A DNA stretch of 51,609 bases from Crocinitomicaceae bacterium (GCA_017984635.1 JAGNZC010000018.1:1-51609); one strand, 5' to 3'. Positions 6,833 to 16,522 are shown, counted from the first letter of the stretch. The notes: a model not told the origin generated them from the letters alone. Program-made: numbers and translations.

Positions 6833-9811
6833 TTATAAATTGAAACGTAATCCTTTGTTTACAATATTCATTTTTAAGGTAAATCGAATTTTTTCAACAT
6901 ATTTTGAATTGCCAAAAGAATCATTTAATTCTTTACTCATCCACAATGGAAAATAAACACCGAATGCATTTGAAATTCGCAAAGCTAATCCCATATTGAT
7001 TGCTGAATTCACTGTGATTTCATTTTTGAAAACACCAGCATCTATGTAATAACCAATGAATTTTAATTTAGGAATAGGTAATTGAATGTAAAGATTTGCT
7101 GATGCCATCCACGATGTTGTTGTTCCATAGTAACTAGTACTTTTAAATCCTCCCATGTTTTCAGCACGTTGTTGCGACCAAATACCATCAATCATTCCTC
7201 TTCCAAAATAATAATCTTCAAAAAATAAATCTTGTGCACCATCCGTTCCACTCAACGACATCCCATAAGCATAAGTGTTATTTCCAGAAGGATTTCTAAA
7301 TAAATAATTGGTTCCTGCGAATCCACGAAGTTCTACCCATCGTGCCATTTTGCCTTTTAAATAGCGGTATTTATAATTTACTTCAGCTGTTAAACGTCCC
7401 ATTTTCAATTGATCTCTTGAAATAAGGTTTGTATTTCTAATTTTTAATGTTGCTAAATGATCTGTTGAACGATAATCTACTGCATATTCTTCAAATGCTC
7501 CTACATATTCGTTACGCATTCCTTGATTAATTTGAGCGTTAGCTGTCCCTTGGAATAAAAGCGAATGTGCGTAATTCGATCTTTTTCTATTGCCTAATTT
7601 TAAATACCAATAAGGAGATAAAGCTAAATAAGCTCCATCGCTTTTACGAACGGTTGATGAATCATTTTTAAATGATTTGACTGAAAGTCCGATGCGTGAT
7701 AATTTGATGTTCTTAGCTGGTAAAAAGGAATAAGATACTTCAGCCATTCCAGAAACCATGTTTCTACCAAAAGAATAGAGTGGTGTAACTACATACTGAA
7801 ATGGGTTCATTGGAATTCCAAAATTATGGAAAGTAGCACCAATCATCAATTTGTCATAAAAATTTCCAGCAATCATTGGTGTCCAAAAAACAGTGGATTT
7901 TTTTTGTTCTTTGTCACCAATCAAAAATTCAAAATTGATTGGTTCTATTTTTTTAAAGAGTCCTGTAGCATGCCAATTGTTGTTTTGACGGTTTAATTCA
8001 GGCATTGTTCGATCTGAATTGATTTGGATTGCATCAGGATTTGAAGTGTTCAATTGTATACACATCTTTTTATCGCTTGTAGGTTCAATCCATTTTGTTT
8101 CCACCAACGTATCGTTTTTATAAGCATTGATTTCAATTGGTCCATTGACTTGTCCAACATTTTTAATCTTCACAAGTGTTCCCGTTTTCAATCTTTTTTG
8201 AACGGCTGAAATTTTGTAATCTATGTGTTTGGTAGATTGTATTAAATCCACAAATAGCCAGTCTAATTTTTTACCTGAAACACGTTCGAATGTTACTTGC
8301 ATATCAGCTGGTTGTGGATGTTTGAATTTCCACTCTTCAAAATAGGCGTGCATACATTGATCAAATTTCTCACTACCTAAATAATCACGTAAATATTCAA
8401 AAACCAAACCTGTTTTTTGGTACATGATTAAACCATAATTGGTGGGTGTGAAATCTGCAGAATGCGTTTCAATTGCTTGATCTTCACCTAAAACTGTAAT
8501 TGTTCGCACAAAAATATCATTCATGTCATGGTAATTCAAATGATTCATGTGGAAACGACCATTTAAAACCATATCAGAAAATCGTGTGTTATTTGGATAT
8601 TTTGTTTGAATGTATCGAACTTCGTTAAAAGTATTCATTCCTTCATCCATCCATCCATGTACACGTTCATTAGAACCTAAAATACCATAAAACCAATTGT
8701 GACCAACTTCATGTACAATGACAATTTCCAATTCTTCTTTTGAAGATGTATTTCCAATTACAGTTACATTTGGATATTCCATTCCTCCACCTGCACTTAT
8801 AGTTCCGTCAACAGCTGTAACTTGCTTGTAAGGGTAATCGCCATTCCACAACGAATAATAATAAATCCCATCTCGTAAATATTCATCAGCATGTTGCCAT
8901 TTTTCAGAGTTTTGCGGAACCCACATCGCCCAAGTTGTCACTTTTTCTTTCGAAGCAGGAAGAATTACTTCACTTTTAGAAACTGCAAATCTTTTGTCGG
9001 CAAACCATCCAAAATCATGAATGTTAGATTGTGTATATCGAATTGTTTTTAATTCTTTATCTGATGAAGGGAATGGCGTTTCTGAATCATCTTTTAAATA
9101 GTTAGCCATATTGTTTTTTGTTGCAACAACTCGATCTTCTAAAAATGTTTGTTCAGCTGGAGTTTGTAAATCACCTGTTGCGCCAACAACATAATTTTTA
9201 GGTAAAGTAATGGAGACATCAAACGAGCCATATTCAGAATAAAATTCTCCTTGTGTTAAATAAGGAATTGGGTTCCATCCATTTTTGTCGAAAACGGCTG
9301 GTTTTGGATACCATTGTGTAATTTGGTATGATTGACCAATATGACCTAAACGTGAAATTTCACCGGATGGGATTTTAATTTTAAAAGGAGTTGAAACAGT
9401 TAATCGTTCTCCTGGTTTTAAAGGAGTTGCTAAATGCAGCACACAAATATCTTGATTCTTAGAATCAAATTCCCATCGTATTACTTGAGAATTCACTTTG
9501 AAATCTAATGAATCAATCCATCCTTTTTCATTTTCACTTGCGTTTGATAGTGAAAAATTACCGTCTTTGTACAATTGTTTTCCAAGCGCTGATTTACCAT
9601 TTTTATAGGCGTTTGCCCAAACATGTACGTAAATTTCTTGTAAAGTAGAAGAAGAATTATTAACGTATTCAAAACGTTCGTCACCCGTTAATAAATGGTC
9701 AATATCGTTGAGCTGAACGTTGATTTTATAATTTACTTCTTGTTGAAAGTATGCTTGAGAATAGCTGAAAATGCTAGTTAGTATGCCTAAAAAAGCAATA
9801 AATGATTTCAT
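6833..9811 (-). CDS. M1 family metallopeptidase fused to a putative outer-membrane beta-barrel
   Basis: A 992-aa protein from the ATG at 9809-9811. A start nine codons further upstream is open but lacks the signal peptide at its very start. The signal peptide is followed by an M1 N-terminal beta domain, the GGMEYP exopeptidase motif (342-347) and the zinc site HEVGH (367-371), with the third ligand Glu at 390 in WMDEGMNTF. The spacing HExxH-18-E is canonical. From about residue 600 to the end the sequence is Gly- and aromatic-rich with alternating strands (NFYDKLMIGATFHNFG, FGRNMVSGMAEVSYSF), like a BamA/surface-antigen barrel. This suggests a peptidase held at the outer membrane. Substrate unknown. 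Probably first gene of the men operon. Confidence 0.9.
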   Translation of the reverse strand: MKSFIAFLGILTSIFSYSQAYFQQEVNYKINVQLNDIDHLLTGDERFEYVNNSSSTLQEIYVHVWANAYKNGKSALGKQLYKDGNFSLSNASENEKGWIDSLDFKVNSQVIRWEFDSKNQDICVLHLATPLKPGERLTVSTPFKIKIPSGEISRLGHIGQSYQITQWYPKPAVFDKNGWNPIPYLTQGEFYSEYGSFDVSITLPKNYVVGATGDLQTPAEQTFLEDRVVATKNNMANYLKDDSETPFPSSDKELKTIRYTQSNIHDFGWFADKRFAVSKSEVILPASKEKVTTWAMWVPQNSEKWQHADEYLRDGIYYYSLWNGDYPYKQVTAVDGTISAGGGMEYPNVTVIGNTSSKEELEIVIVHEVGHNWFYGILGSNERVHGWMDEGMNTFNEVRYIQTKYPNNTRFSDMVLNGRFHMNHLNYHDMNDIFVRTITVLGEDQAIETHSADFTPTNYGLIMYQKTGLVFEYLRDYLGSEKFDQCMHAYFEEWKFKHPQPADMQVTFERVSGKKLDWLFVDLIQSTKHIDYKISAVQKRLKTGTLVKIKNVGQVNGPIEINAYKNDTLVETKWIEPTSDKKMCIQLNTSNPDAIQINSDRTMPELNRQNNNWHATGLFKKIEPINFEFLIGDKEQKKSTVFWTPMIAGNFYDKLMIGATFHNFGIPMNPFQYVVTPLYSFGRNMVSGMAEVSYSFLPAKNIKLSRIGLSVKSFKNDSSTVRKSDGAYLALSPYWYLKLGNRKRSNYAHSLLFQGTANAQINQGMRNEYVGAFEEYAVDYRSTDHLATLKIRNTNLISRDQLKMGRLTAEVNYKYRYLKGKMARWVELRGFAGTNYLFRNPSGNNTYAYGMSLSGTDGAQDLFFEDYYFGRGMIDGIWSQQRAENMGGFKSTSYYGTTTSWMASANLYIQLPIPKLKFIGYYIDAGVFKNEITVNSAINMGLALRISNAFGVYFPLWMSKELNDSFGNSKYVEKIRFTLKMNIVNKGLRFNL

Positions 9812-9871
9812 ATGATATATTTTGGTATAAAAATACAATCAATTCTTAAACGAATGACTTTATTGCATAAA

Positions 9872-9898
9872 AAAAGAGGTTCCAAAGAAACCTCTTTT
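9872..9898 (-). terminator. Terminator hairpin after the T9SS cargo gene
   Basis: A perfect 10-bp stem (AAAAGAGGTT at 9872-9881 with AACCTCTTTT at 9889-9898) has a 7-nt loop. On the minus strand it is followed by a run of T, about 20 nt after the stop at 9917. It separates the T9SS gene from the M1 peptidase gene. Confidence 0.8.
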
Positions 9899-9916
9899 AA
9901 AAAGCATAAGATTTTT

Positions 9917-12424
9917 TTATTTTTTAATGACAATTCTTTTGGTTGTGTTACCATTTGATGTGGCAACTGTAATTAAATACATTCCTTCATTTAAGTAGGA
10001 TACATTTCTTGAACTATTTGAAGATGTTGTTGTAAATGTTTCAATAATTTGACCATTTAAACCTGCAATTGTAATAGTTGCATTCATCGTGTTTTGAGAT
10101 AATTCGATGTTTACAATTCCGTTACTTGGATTTGGAACAATTGAAAATCCTGATGTATTCAATCCATCAATTCCTGATAAATCAGCAGTAAAACAATCAG
10201 ATGTATCTGAACATGCGCCATTTGAAACAATTACTGCAAAGCTTCCACTTTCAGTTGCCGAAAAAGATTGATTAGTAGCACCTGCTATCGGAACATTACC
10301 AGCGCAATTGATCCATTGATAAGTCACACCAGTAGCTACTGCAGAAGCACTATTGTCCATTGTAATCGCAATTAGATTGGATGGTGTTACACAATTTTCT
10401 GTAAAACTACTCAATCCACAAGGGAACAATTGGTACTCAGCTGTGTATGGTGATGAATTATCGTATTGTCCACATACTCCAATTACACTAAAGGTGTTTT
10501 GAGGTGCTGCTCCACCAGGGATATCCGTATCAGCATCAATTCGTAATGCAAAAGTAGTAGATCCATCTGTTACTTGAATTGTACTACTTCCTGAAGGAAA
10601 TGTAGTGATTGGAGTAACAAACGATAAATTTTCTAATTTGATGTATTTAGATTCTGTAGCTTCACTTAAAGATGTTACTATTATAGGTGTTTGTAAGGTT
10701 GCATTTTGACCTAAAACAAGAATTGAATCAGGAACGATTTCTGTCAAACCATTGAATTGTTCAATTTTACCTTTAATTCTAATTGAATCACCTTCAGCTG
10801 ATTGATATCCATTTACATCAGTATTTTTAAATAAATTAATTCCATCTCCATTGTCATCAATTACAGTTAAACTATAACCAGCATTTCCATCAAAATCAAT
10901 GCAATGAACAATTCCTGAAATTGAAACATAGGTTCCTAATGATGTTGCTACACCATTTGCATCTTCATTGGTTACTAGAGCAATCGTTGAAACAACATAG
11001 TCGTTTGTGTTACCAGCTAAAGTTAATGTATCAGACGTTGCGCCAGTAGTTGTTAAAATCACTGTTCCTGTTTGGTTTGCATTAAAACTAGTTCCATTTA
11101 GACGAACATAAATAGGTGTTGTTGCAATTGTTCCAGTTGTTGGTGTAATAGAAATGCTATTTGCAAATCCACTTGTTGCAGATTGAGAAACTTCAAATGC
11201 TCCACTTGCTGTTATCGTTAAACTAGTTGTTAAAAAATTACCTGATGCATCGAACGTTTGAGTAGAAGAAGGGTTTCCTACAAAGTGAGTAAATCCTGAT
11301 AATGCATTAACGGAAGTAAAAATAGTTGGTGCAGGATTTAAAATTGATCCATTCAAAGAAACGGTATCATTTGTAGCACCTGTTGAACTGATAATAACAG
11401 CTGAGTTAACACTTGCATTCGCAGCACCTCCATTTAATCTCACATAAATTGGAGTAGATGCTACTGTTCCTGTTGTTGGCGTAAGTGATAATGAAGTGCC
11501 AAATCCAGATCCAGCTGTTAATGAGATTTGGTAATCACCTGCAACAGTTAAATTTACATTTCCTGTTAAATTAGATCCTGAAACGTTGAAATTTTGTTCA
11601 GTTGATGGTGTGCCGACAAATTGATTAAAACCTGTAAGACCTGCAGTAGAGGCTAAAACATTCGGTGAAATCACTCCACTAGGAGTAACGTCTGCCCAAG
11701 TAGATCCAACGCGTAATTCATCGATTTGTAAGTTACCTGTTCCAGAAGAAGCTGTTCCTGCTTGTCTGAAATAAATAGAAGCGAAATTAGCAAAAGCGCT
11801 TGTGCCTTGAGCATTTGTTGCTGTTGCAGCAGGTTGAGCAGCACCAGGTGTTGGGTTTACATAAAGTGAAGCTGTGATTGGTGTTGTTGTATTGTCTAAT
11901 TTTAATACAACAAATAATGTCGTTCCTACAGGGTAAGAAGTTGGGGTAAATGTTGTAGTAACAGTTCCTCCAGATGCATTTAAAATCCCTAAAAGAAAAT
12001 TATTCCCTGTCGCTTTTTTTACAAATGTTCTTGCTCCAAAGTTGGTAACGGTTGCTCCAGCAGTTGCTCCAAATCCTGTGAAATAGTCTCCATTTACTGC
12101 ATTCGACAAACCTAATGTGTCGCTTACTTTTAATAAAAACGAATAATAACCTGTTCCAGTTATTCCAGTAATAGCTTTATTGATATCTTCTGCATTTCCT
12201 GCAACCAATGCCATTCTATTACCAACAGATGCTGGTAAACCTGGATAAGCTAAACTATTTCCTTGATCAGAAGTTGTATTTACTGCATTAATAAAACCAG
12301 TTGTTCCGCTATGAACTGTCCATCCATTTGCAGAGGTGATCCCACTAAAATTAAACGATTCGAATGTTTGTGCTCCAAGAAATTGTGAAATAGCAACGAA
12401 ACAGATTAGTATTATTTTTTTCAT
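9917..12424 (-). CDS. T9SS-secreted multidomain surface protein with tandem Ig-like repeats and OB-fold domain
   Basis: An 835-aa secreted protein. Signal peptide at 1-19 (cut after FLGAQ). Residues about 20-245 form a lectin/LamG-like beta region ending in NLQIDELRVG. Two tandem repeats of about 107 aa follow (254-361 and 367-473), each with a GF-FVG-PS start and a TPTTGT...TPIYVRLNG core. Next is an OB-fold-like domain (about 480-670: SISGIVHCID, LTVIDDNGDGINLF, EGDSIRIKGKI). A Cys-containing Ig-like domain (about 680-748) precedes a T9SS type-A tail (757-835) starting at GFSIVPNPSNG and ending TTKRIVIKK. Expected at the cell surface or released. No catalytic site seen; a binding or adhesion role is inferred. 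Flanked by terminators, so monocistronic. Confidence 0.9.
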   Translation of the reverse strand: MKKIILICFVAISQFLGAQTFESFNFSGITSANGWTVHSGTTGFINAVNTTSDQGNSLAYPGLPASVGNRMALVAGNAEDINKAITGITGTGYYSFLLKVSDTLGLSNAVNGDYFTGFGATAGATVTNFGARTFVKKATGNNFLLGILNASGGTVTTTFTPTSYPVGTTLFVVLKLDNTTTPITASLYVNPTPGAAQPAATATNAQGTSAFANFASIYFRQAGTASSGTGNLQIDELRVGSTWADVTPSGVISPNVLASTAGLTGFNQFVGTPSTEQNFNVSGSNLTGNVNLTVAGDYQISLTAGSGFGTSLSLTPTTGTVASTPIYVRLNGGAANASVNSAVIISSTGATNDTVSLNGSILNPAPTIFTSVNALSGFTHFVGNPSSTQTFDASGNFLTTSLTITASGAFEVSQSATSGFANSISITPTTGTIATTPIYVRLNGTSFNANQTGTVILTTTGATSDTLTLAGNTNDYVVSTIALVTNEDANGVATSLGTYVSISGIVHCIDFDGNAGYSLTVIDDNGDGINLFKNTDVNGYQSAEGDSIRIKGKIEQFNGLTEIVPDSILVLGQNATLQTPIIVTSLSEATESKYIKLENLSFVTPITTFPSGSSTIQVTDGSTTFALRIDADTDIPGGAAPQNTFSVIGVCGQYDNSSPYTAEYQLFPCGLSSFTENCVTPSNLIAITMDNSASAVATGVTYQWINCAGNVPIAGATNQSFSATESGSFAVIVSNGACSDTSDCFTADLSGIDGLNTSGFSIVPNPSNGIVNIELSQNTMNATITIAGLNGQIIETFTTTSSNSSRNVSYLNEGMYLITVATSNGNTTKRIVIKK

Positions 12425-12440
12425 ATAATTTATTTTTCTT

Positions 12441-12448
12441 CAAAAATA
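12441..12448 (-). promoter_or_regulatory. Candidate -7 box (TATTTTTG) for the T9SS cargo gene
   Basis: On the minus strand TATTTTTG fits TAnnTTTG and lies about 17-24 nt upstream of the ATG at 12424. No clear TTG was found at the expected -33 distance. Confidence 0.4.
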
Positions 12449-12492
12449 CGAAACTAAAACATTGAATTAATTAAATGGAGATGAAACTATTA

Positions 12493-12530
12493 TTAACAAA
12501 AAACGCAACCTACGTTGCGTTTTTTGTTAA
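12493..12530 (-). terminator. Strong terminator, perfect 17-bp stem, after the TlpA-like gene
   Basis: A 17-bp arm at 12493-12509 pairs perfectly with 12514-12530 around a 4-nt loop (CTAC). The core is ACGCAAC/GTTGCGT flanked by A and T runs, so it could stop transcription in either direction. It lies 12 nt beyond the stop of the minus-strand gene at 12542. Confidence 0.85.
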
Positions 12531-12541
12531 TTACTTTAAAA

Positions 12542-14065
12542 TTAATGCATTTGCTCGTCTTCTTCTGGATCTGGAGGGAAGATTTTAGGTAAATCTTTTT
12601 TGCCTTGTAAACGATCAATTAAATCTTCTAATTGAGCAATTGAAATGCTTTTCGCTATGATTTTTTTGTCTTTGTCTAAAACAAATACGCGTGGAGTAGA
12701 GAAAATGTCATAGGTTGTTTGATAGTTCAATGACTCTACATTGGTGTATTTTGGCACAAATTGATTGGCATCTTGCAATGCTGCTTTGTATAATGCTTCA
12801 GTTACAGCTACATTGGTAAAAGTCATTGAATTGTCTCGAATAAATTTTTTCCATTTACCAAAATCTTCTCCAATTGCTTTACCTACAGCGAAAATTTCTA
12901 CATTTCTCGCTTTAAATTTCTCTTTGTATAATGTTTCAAGCTTTGGTGTAGTTTTTTTACAATGGCCACATTCTGGATCCCAGAAATAAAGAATCGTATA
13001 TTCAGATTTTAAACTATAAAAATCTTTCCATGTCACATCCGTTGTATCTCGCAAAATGATGTTTGCTGGTTTTGCACCAATAACTAAGTTTTTTTGAACA
13101 GGAATTTTTTCACATAAATCTTTTAATTTAGGCTCAGTCATCCAAAAAGCAGGTGATTTCCCTTCTGCATTTTTAGAACAATAGTAACGATCAGCCATCA
13201 TGATATATACTTTGTCCATTCCCATGATTTTACTTTTTCCAAATGTTGAAGTAATCCAAGAAACACAGTATTCATATGTTTTAGATTTAGGATTTAAGCG
13301 ATCACACAAATCAAAAGCATAATACAAAATGGTGTCCCAATGTTGTAACATCATGTTTTTCCCAAAGAAAAATTCTAATTTATTATGGAAAACAGGCGTA
13401 TTCACTAAACGATCGTCGTTCAAATCAATATTATCCCAATAGTGACTTCTAAAGTATTTGAAACGGAAGTTTGAATCTATGATTTGTCCTTTGTCATTTT
13501 TAGGTGCTTCTGGAACAAAAACATCGATAGACATTTTAACAATTTTAGAAACATACTTAGTTGGATTGTTTTTCATCAAATCATTTTGATATGCAATCAC
13601 TTCGTTGTTAATTGAATCTATTCGTGTTGTCAATTTTTTAAATTGGTCGTCCGTTTCTTTCAGTTTTGAACGTGTTTCAATCAATTGATTAACGGTTGTT
13701 TTTTTAGTTGTTATGAAGTTAATATAGGCCATGAAAACTTTGTTCTCTTCCGATTTTTTAACTTTCATATTCCCTGTAAAATCAGGTAAAGACGTTTCCA
13801 ATTGTACTTCTTCGTTGTTGTAAATGAATTCAAAGAATTTTTGACCAGGCAACAAAAGGCCTAAAATCCCAGGTACTTGTTTTGAACCATTGAATTCAAC
13901 TATTCCATTTTTCATTTCTGCTGTATCTGCATAGTACATGCCTTTTCCAACATATTTTACTAAATGAACAATTGTGTCTTTTTGACCTGCAACTTTAAAT
14001 TTAAGTTTTTGACTAAAACCAATTGATGTTAGCAACATTAAGCAAATAAAACTAAGTATTTTCAT
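12542..14065 (-). CDS. TlpA-like thiol-disulfide oxidoreductase with DUF4369/DUF5106-type N-terminal region
   Basis: A 507-aa protein from the ATG at 14065, chosen because it begins directly with a signal peptide (MKILSFICLMLLTSIGFSQ); the longer reading frame adds 24 unlikely residues. After a beta-rich N-terminal region resembling DUF4369 and a long helical middle (DUF5106-like), the last 150 residues form a thioredoxin fold with the active site WDPECGHCKKTTP (CGHC). The cis-Pro segment is STPRVFVLDKDKKIIAKSI. Such Bacteroidota proteins act in the periplasm in disulfide reduction or isomerisation. A C-terminal acidic stretch (PDPEEDEQMH) ends the protein. About 84 bp separate it from miaA. 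Confidence 0.88.
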   Translation of the reverse strand: MKILSFICLMLLTSIGFSQKLKFKVAGQKDTIVHLVKYVGKGMYYADTAEMKNGIVEFNGSKQVPGILGLLLPGQKFFEFIYNNEEVQLETSLPDFTGNMKVKKSEENKVFMAYINFITTKKTTVNQLIETRSKLKETDDQFKKLTTRIDSINNEVIAYQNDLMKNNPTKYVSKIVKMSIDVFVPEAPKNDKGQIIDSNFRFKYFRSHYWDNIDLNDDRLVNTPVFHNKLEFFFGKNMMLQHWDTILYYAFDLCDRLNPKSKTYEYCVSWITSTFGKSKIMGMDKVYIMMADRYYCSKNAEGKSPAFWMTEPKLKDLCEKIPVQKNLVIGAKPANIILRDTTDVTWKDFYSLKSEYTILYFWDPECGHCKKTTPKLETLYKEKFKARNVEIFAVGKAIGEDFGKWKKFIRDNSMTFTNVAVTEALYKAALQDANQFVPKYTNVESLNYQTTYDIFSTPRVFVLDKDKKIIAKSISIAQLEDLIDRLQGKKDLPKIFPPDPEEDEQMH

Positions 14066-14149
14066 GTTTTTAATAATTTGAATTTTGAAATTAATACAAA
14101 GACGTAACAAAGTTAAAAAAGATTGTGAAATTAACATTTCTTTAACGCT

Positions 14150-15061
14150 TTACTGTGGTAAAGTTGAAAGGAGTGTGTTTTTCATAGAATCAACATTGTT
14201 ATAAGGAATCCATATAGCATCTTGATGCTTTCTAAACCATGTTAATTGACGTTTGGCGTATCTCCTGGAATTTTGTTTAATTTTTTCAACTGCTTCTTCG
14301 AAGGTTGTTTTCCCCTCAAGAAACTCAAACAATTCAGAATAGCCTACTGTTTTTAAAGCGTTTACATGTTTTTGATGTTCAACAGATTTCACTTCTTCTA
14401 ACAGCCCATTTTCCAACATAATCGCTACACGTTGGTTAATTCTATCGTATAATTGTTCTCTAGGATGATCAATTACAAAGCGATGAATTTCAAAATCATG
14501 ATTTTTTTTAGTCGCTTTCCGAAGGGATGAAAACGGTTGTCCACTGATGCGTATTGCTTCAATAGCGCGCATGATTCGAACAGGATTATTTAAATCAACT
14601 TGATCGTGAAAAACAGGGTCTTTTTCTTTTAACTCGTTGATCAATGGTTCAATACCTTCGGATTCATACGATCCAATTAGTTCTTTTCTGAGTTGTTGAT
14701 CAGCTGGAATTTCGTCCAAGCCATTGCACAATGCGTCAATAAACATTCCTGAACCTCCAACTAAAACGATCGTTTCATGTTGATTGAATTCTTCTTTTAA
14801 AATGTTTTCTGCTTCATGGGCAAATTTTGCAGCTGTAAATTCTTCTTCAATAGAATGAGAATCAATGAAATAATGTTGGATTCCAGCTTGTTCTTCTTGG
14901 CTAGGTTTTGCTGTTCCAATTGCAATTTCTCTATAAAACTGTCGAGAATCAGCAGAGAGAATAACTGTTTTGAAATGTTGGGCAACGGCAATGCTAAGAG
15001 CAGTTTTACCACTAGCAGTTGGACCTTCTATGACAATTAATCGTTTGATGTTTTCTTTCAA
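14150..15061 (-). CDS. miaA: MiaA, tRNA dimethylallyltransferase
   Basis: A 303-aa enzyme that transfers a dimethylallyl group to N6 of A37 in tRNAs reading UNN codons. Visible motifs are the P-loop IEGPTASGKTALS (residues 11-23), SADSRQFYREIAIGTAKPS, VLVGGSGMFIDALCNGL, and the C-terminal segment SRRYAKRQLTWFRKH, which contacts tRNA. The length is normal. It follows the MltF-like gene by 21 nt and is probably cotranscribed with it. Confidence 0.97.
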   Translation of the reverse strand: MKENIKRLIVIEGPTASGKTALSIAVAQHFKTVILSADSRQFYREIAIGTAKPSQEEQAGIQHYFIDSHSIEEEFTAAKFAHEAENILKEEFNQHETIVLVGGSGMFIDALCNGLDEIPADQQLRKELIGSYESEGIEPLINELKEKDPVFHDQVDLNNPVRIMRAIEAIRISGQPFSSLRKATKKNHDFEIHRFVIDHPREQLYDRINQRVAIMLENGLLEEVKSVEHQKHVNALKTVGYSELFEFLEGKTTFEEAVEKIKQNSRRYAKRQLTWFRKHQDAIWIPYNNVDSMKNTLLSTLPQ

Positions 15062-15082
15062 AAGTACATAATACTATTGAAT

Positions 15083-16522
15083 TCAAGGAATGACTTTTTT
15101 CCAATTTTCAAAACGTGTAAATATAGAACGGACATAACGAGTTGTTCTAGAACCTCTTACTGCTCCAGATTTCACTACACCATCTCTGTAATATTTACCT
15201 CTCGATAAATTGAATAACATGTATTCCACATTTTCATCCCAAATCAATGGATTTAATCCAACTTTTTTAGCTAATCGTTGTGCGTCTTCTACGTGCGAGC
15301 GACCACAATTATAGGTTGCAATCGTGAATTTTATACGTTGATTAGTATCTGGGATTTCTGACCAGCTTTTGAAGTCTTGGCTAATTTTCTTCGCACCACC
15401 ATCAATTTGTTTTTCAACTGTAGAATGAGGAAATACACCATATTTCGGCCCTGTTCCTGGCATGAATTGCATAATGCTATAAGCACCACCAAAACCTCGT
15501 GCGTTTGGTTGAAATTTAGTTTCTTGAAATGCAATTGAAGCAACTAAACGCCAATCTATTTCATATTTCATTGCCGAAGCTTTGAATAATTTATCGAAAG
15601 GAGAAATTTCTCCTTTTAAAACCTTTGTGACGTATTCATACGAATCAACAATGAAGTTTTCAGGATTGAAATATTTGTCGCATAAAAAACGGAATGATTT
15701 TGTTGTCATAAACTTCACAAGCCACTTGTCTAATTTTTTCAATAACAAAGGCGAAGTTTTGCGTAAACCAAACGCTATTTTTTGTCGTATTGACAATACG
15801 GTTTTGTAATCAATATTAGGATAGAAATGAGCATTTACGCGCCCAACAATTTCTTCCGTAACAGTATAATCAATTTCACCAGCAGCTACTTTTTCAATTA
15901 AATCTTCAGAACTGATGGCTCCCTTTTCTTCGACAATTGAAATTTCATCGCCAATTTCTTCTTCTAAATGTAACAGTCGTTGGTAATACGATGAATTTTG
16001 CCAAACATTTACTTTTTTTCCTGCTAAATCAATTGGGTCGCGTAACAATAAGGCATCCAATTGTGAAGGTTTAAGTTTACGCCATCCTTTTGGTTTGCGC
16101 TGAATTAATACTTGTGCTGATCTTAAGTAAGGAGTTGAAAAAGCAATGTTTTTAGCTCTTTTTTTGTTGACCGTATAATTACATGCGATGATGTCTCCTT
16201 CACCAGTATTTAATAAATGAATTAAATTGTCGAGGTTATTAATGATTTTTACCTCTAAAGGAACGCCTAAATCATTCGCGAAAGCTTGTAATAATTCATA
16301 TTCAAATCCCATTTTTTTTCCACGGTAGATAAAAAACGAAGTTGAACTATTTTCAGCTAAAACTGTAAGCTTTCCTCTTTTTAAGATTTCCTTAATATCG
16401 TTGGGTGTTCCAAACAATTTTTGAGTAGCTAATTGTCCATTTTCTTCACTACAATTTGTAAGGATAGGAAGTAGTAAAACAAGTACTAAAAATCGTGTAA
16501 AAATCTGTTTTATTTTGTGCAT
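15083..16522 (-). CDS. MltF-like lytic transglycosylase (solute-binding domain plus SLT domain), lipoprotein
   Basis: A 479-aa lipoprotein with the same two-domain plan as E. coli MltF. The lipobox ends at Cys24 (PILTNC). A family-3 periplasmic solute-binding domain (about 48-290) contains GKKMGFEYELLQAFAND and GEGDIIACNYTVNKKRAKNIAFS. The lytic transglycosylase domain (about 312-460) has the catalytic Glu334 in AFQETKFQPNA and the GGAYSIMQFMPGTG motif. It should cleave peptidoglycan glycan strands with formation of anhydromuramic ends, anchored to the inner face of the outer membrane. The solute-binding domain may regulate activity by sensing muropeptides, as known for MltF. miaA follows at 21 nt. 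Confidence 0.92.
   Translation of the reverse strand: MHKIKQIFTRFLVLVLLLPILTNCSEENGQLATQKLFGTPNDIKEILKRGKLTVLAENSSTSFFIYRGKKMGFEYELLQAFANDLGVPLEVKIINNLDNLIHLLNTGEGDIIACNYTVNKKRAKNIAFSTPYLRSAQVLIQRKPKGWRKLKPSQLDALLLRDPIDLAGKKVNVWQNSSYYQRLLHLEEEIGDEISIVEEKGAISSEDLIEKVAAGEIDYTVTEEIVGRVNAHFYPNIDYKTVLSIRQKIAFGLRKTSPLLLKKLDKWLVKFMTTKSFRFLCDKYFNPENFIVDSYEYVTKVLKGEISPFDKLFKASAMKYEIDWRLVASIAFQETKFQPNARGFGGAYSIMQFMPGTGPKYGVFPHSTVEKQIDGGAKKISQDFKSWSEIPDTNQRIKFTIATYNCGRSHVEDAQRLAKKVGLNPLIWDENVEYMLFNLSRGKYYRDGVVKSGAVRGSRTTRYVRSIFTRFENWKKVIP

Noticed and set aside
9812..9838. Upstream start for the M1 peptidase
   Set aside because: Starting at 9838 puts nine residues before the signal peptide; the ATG at 9811 begins directly with it.
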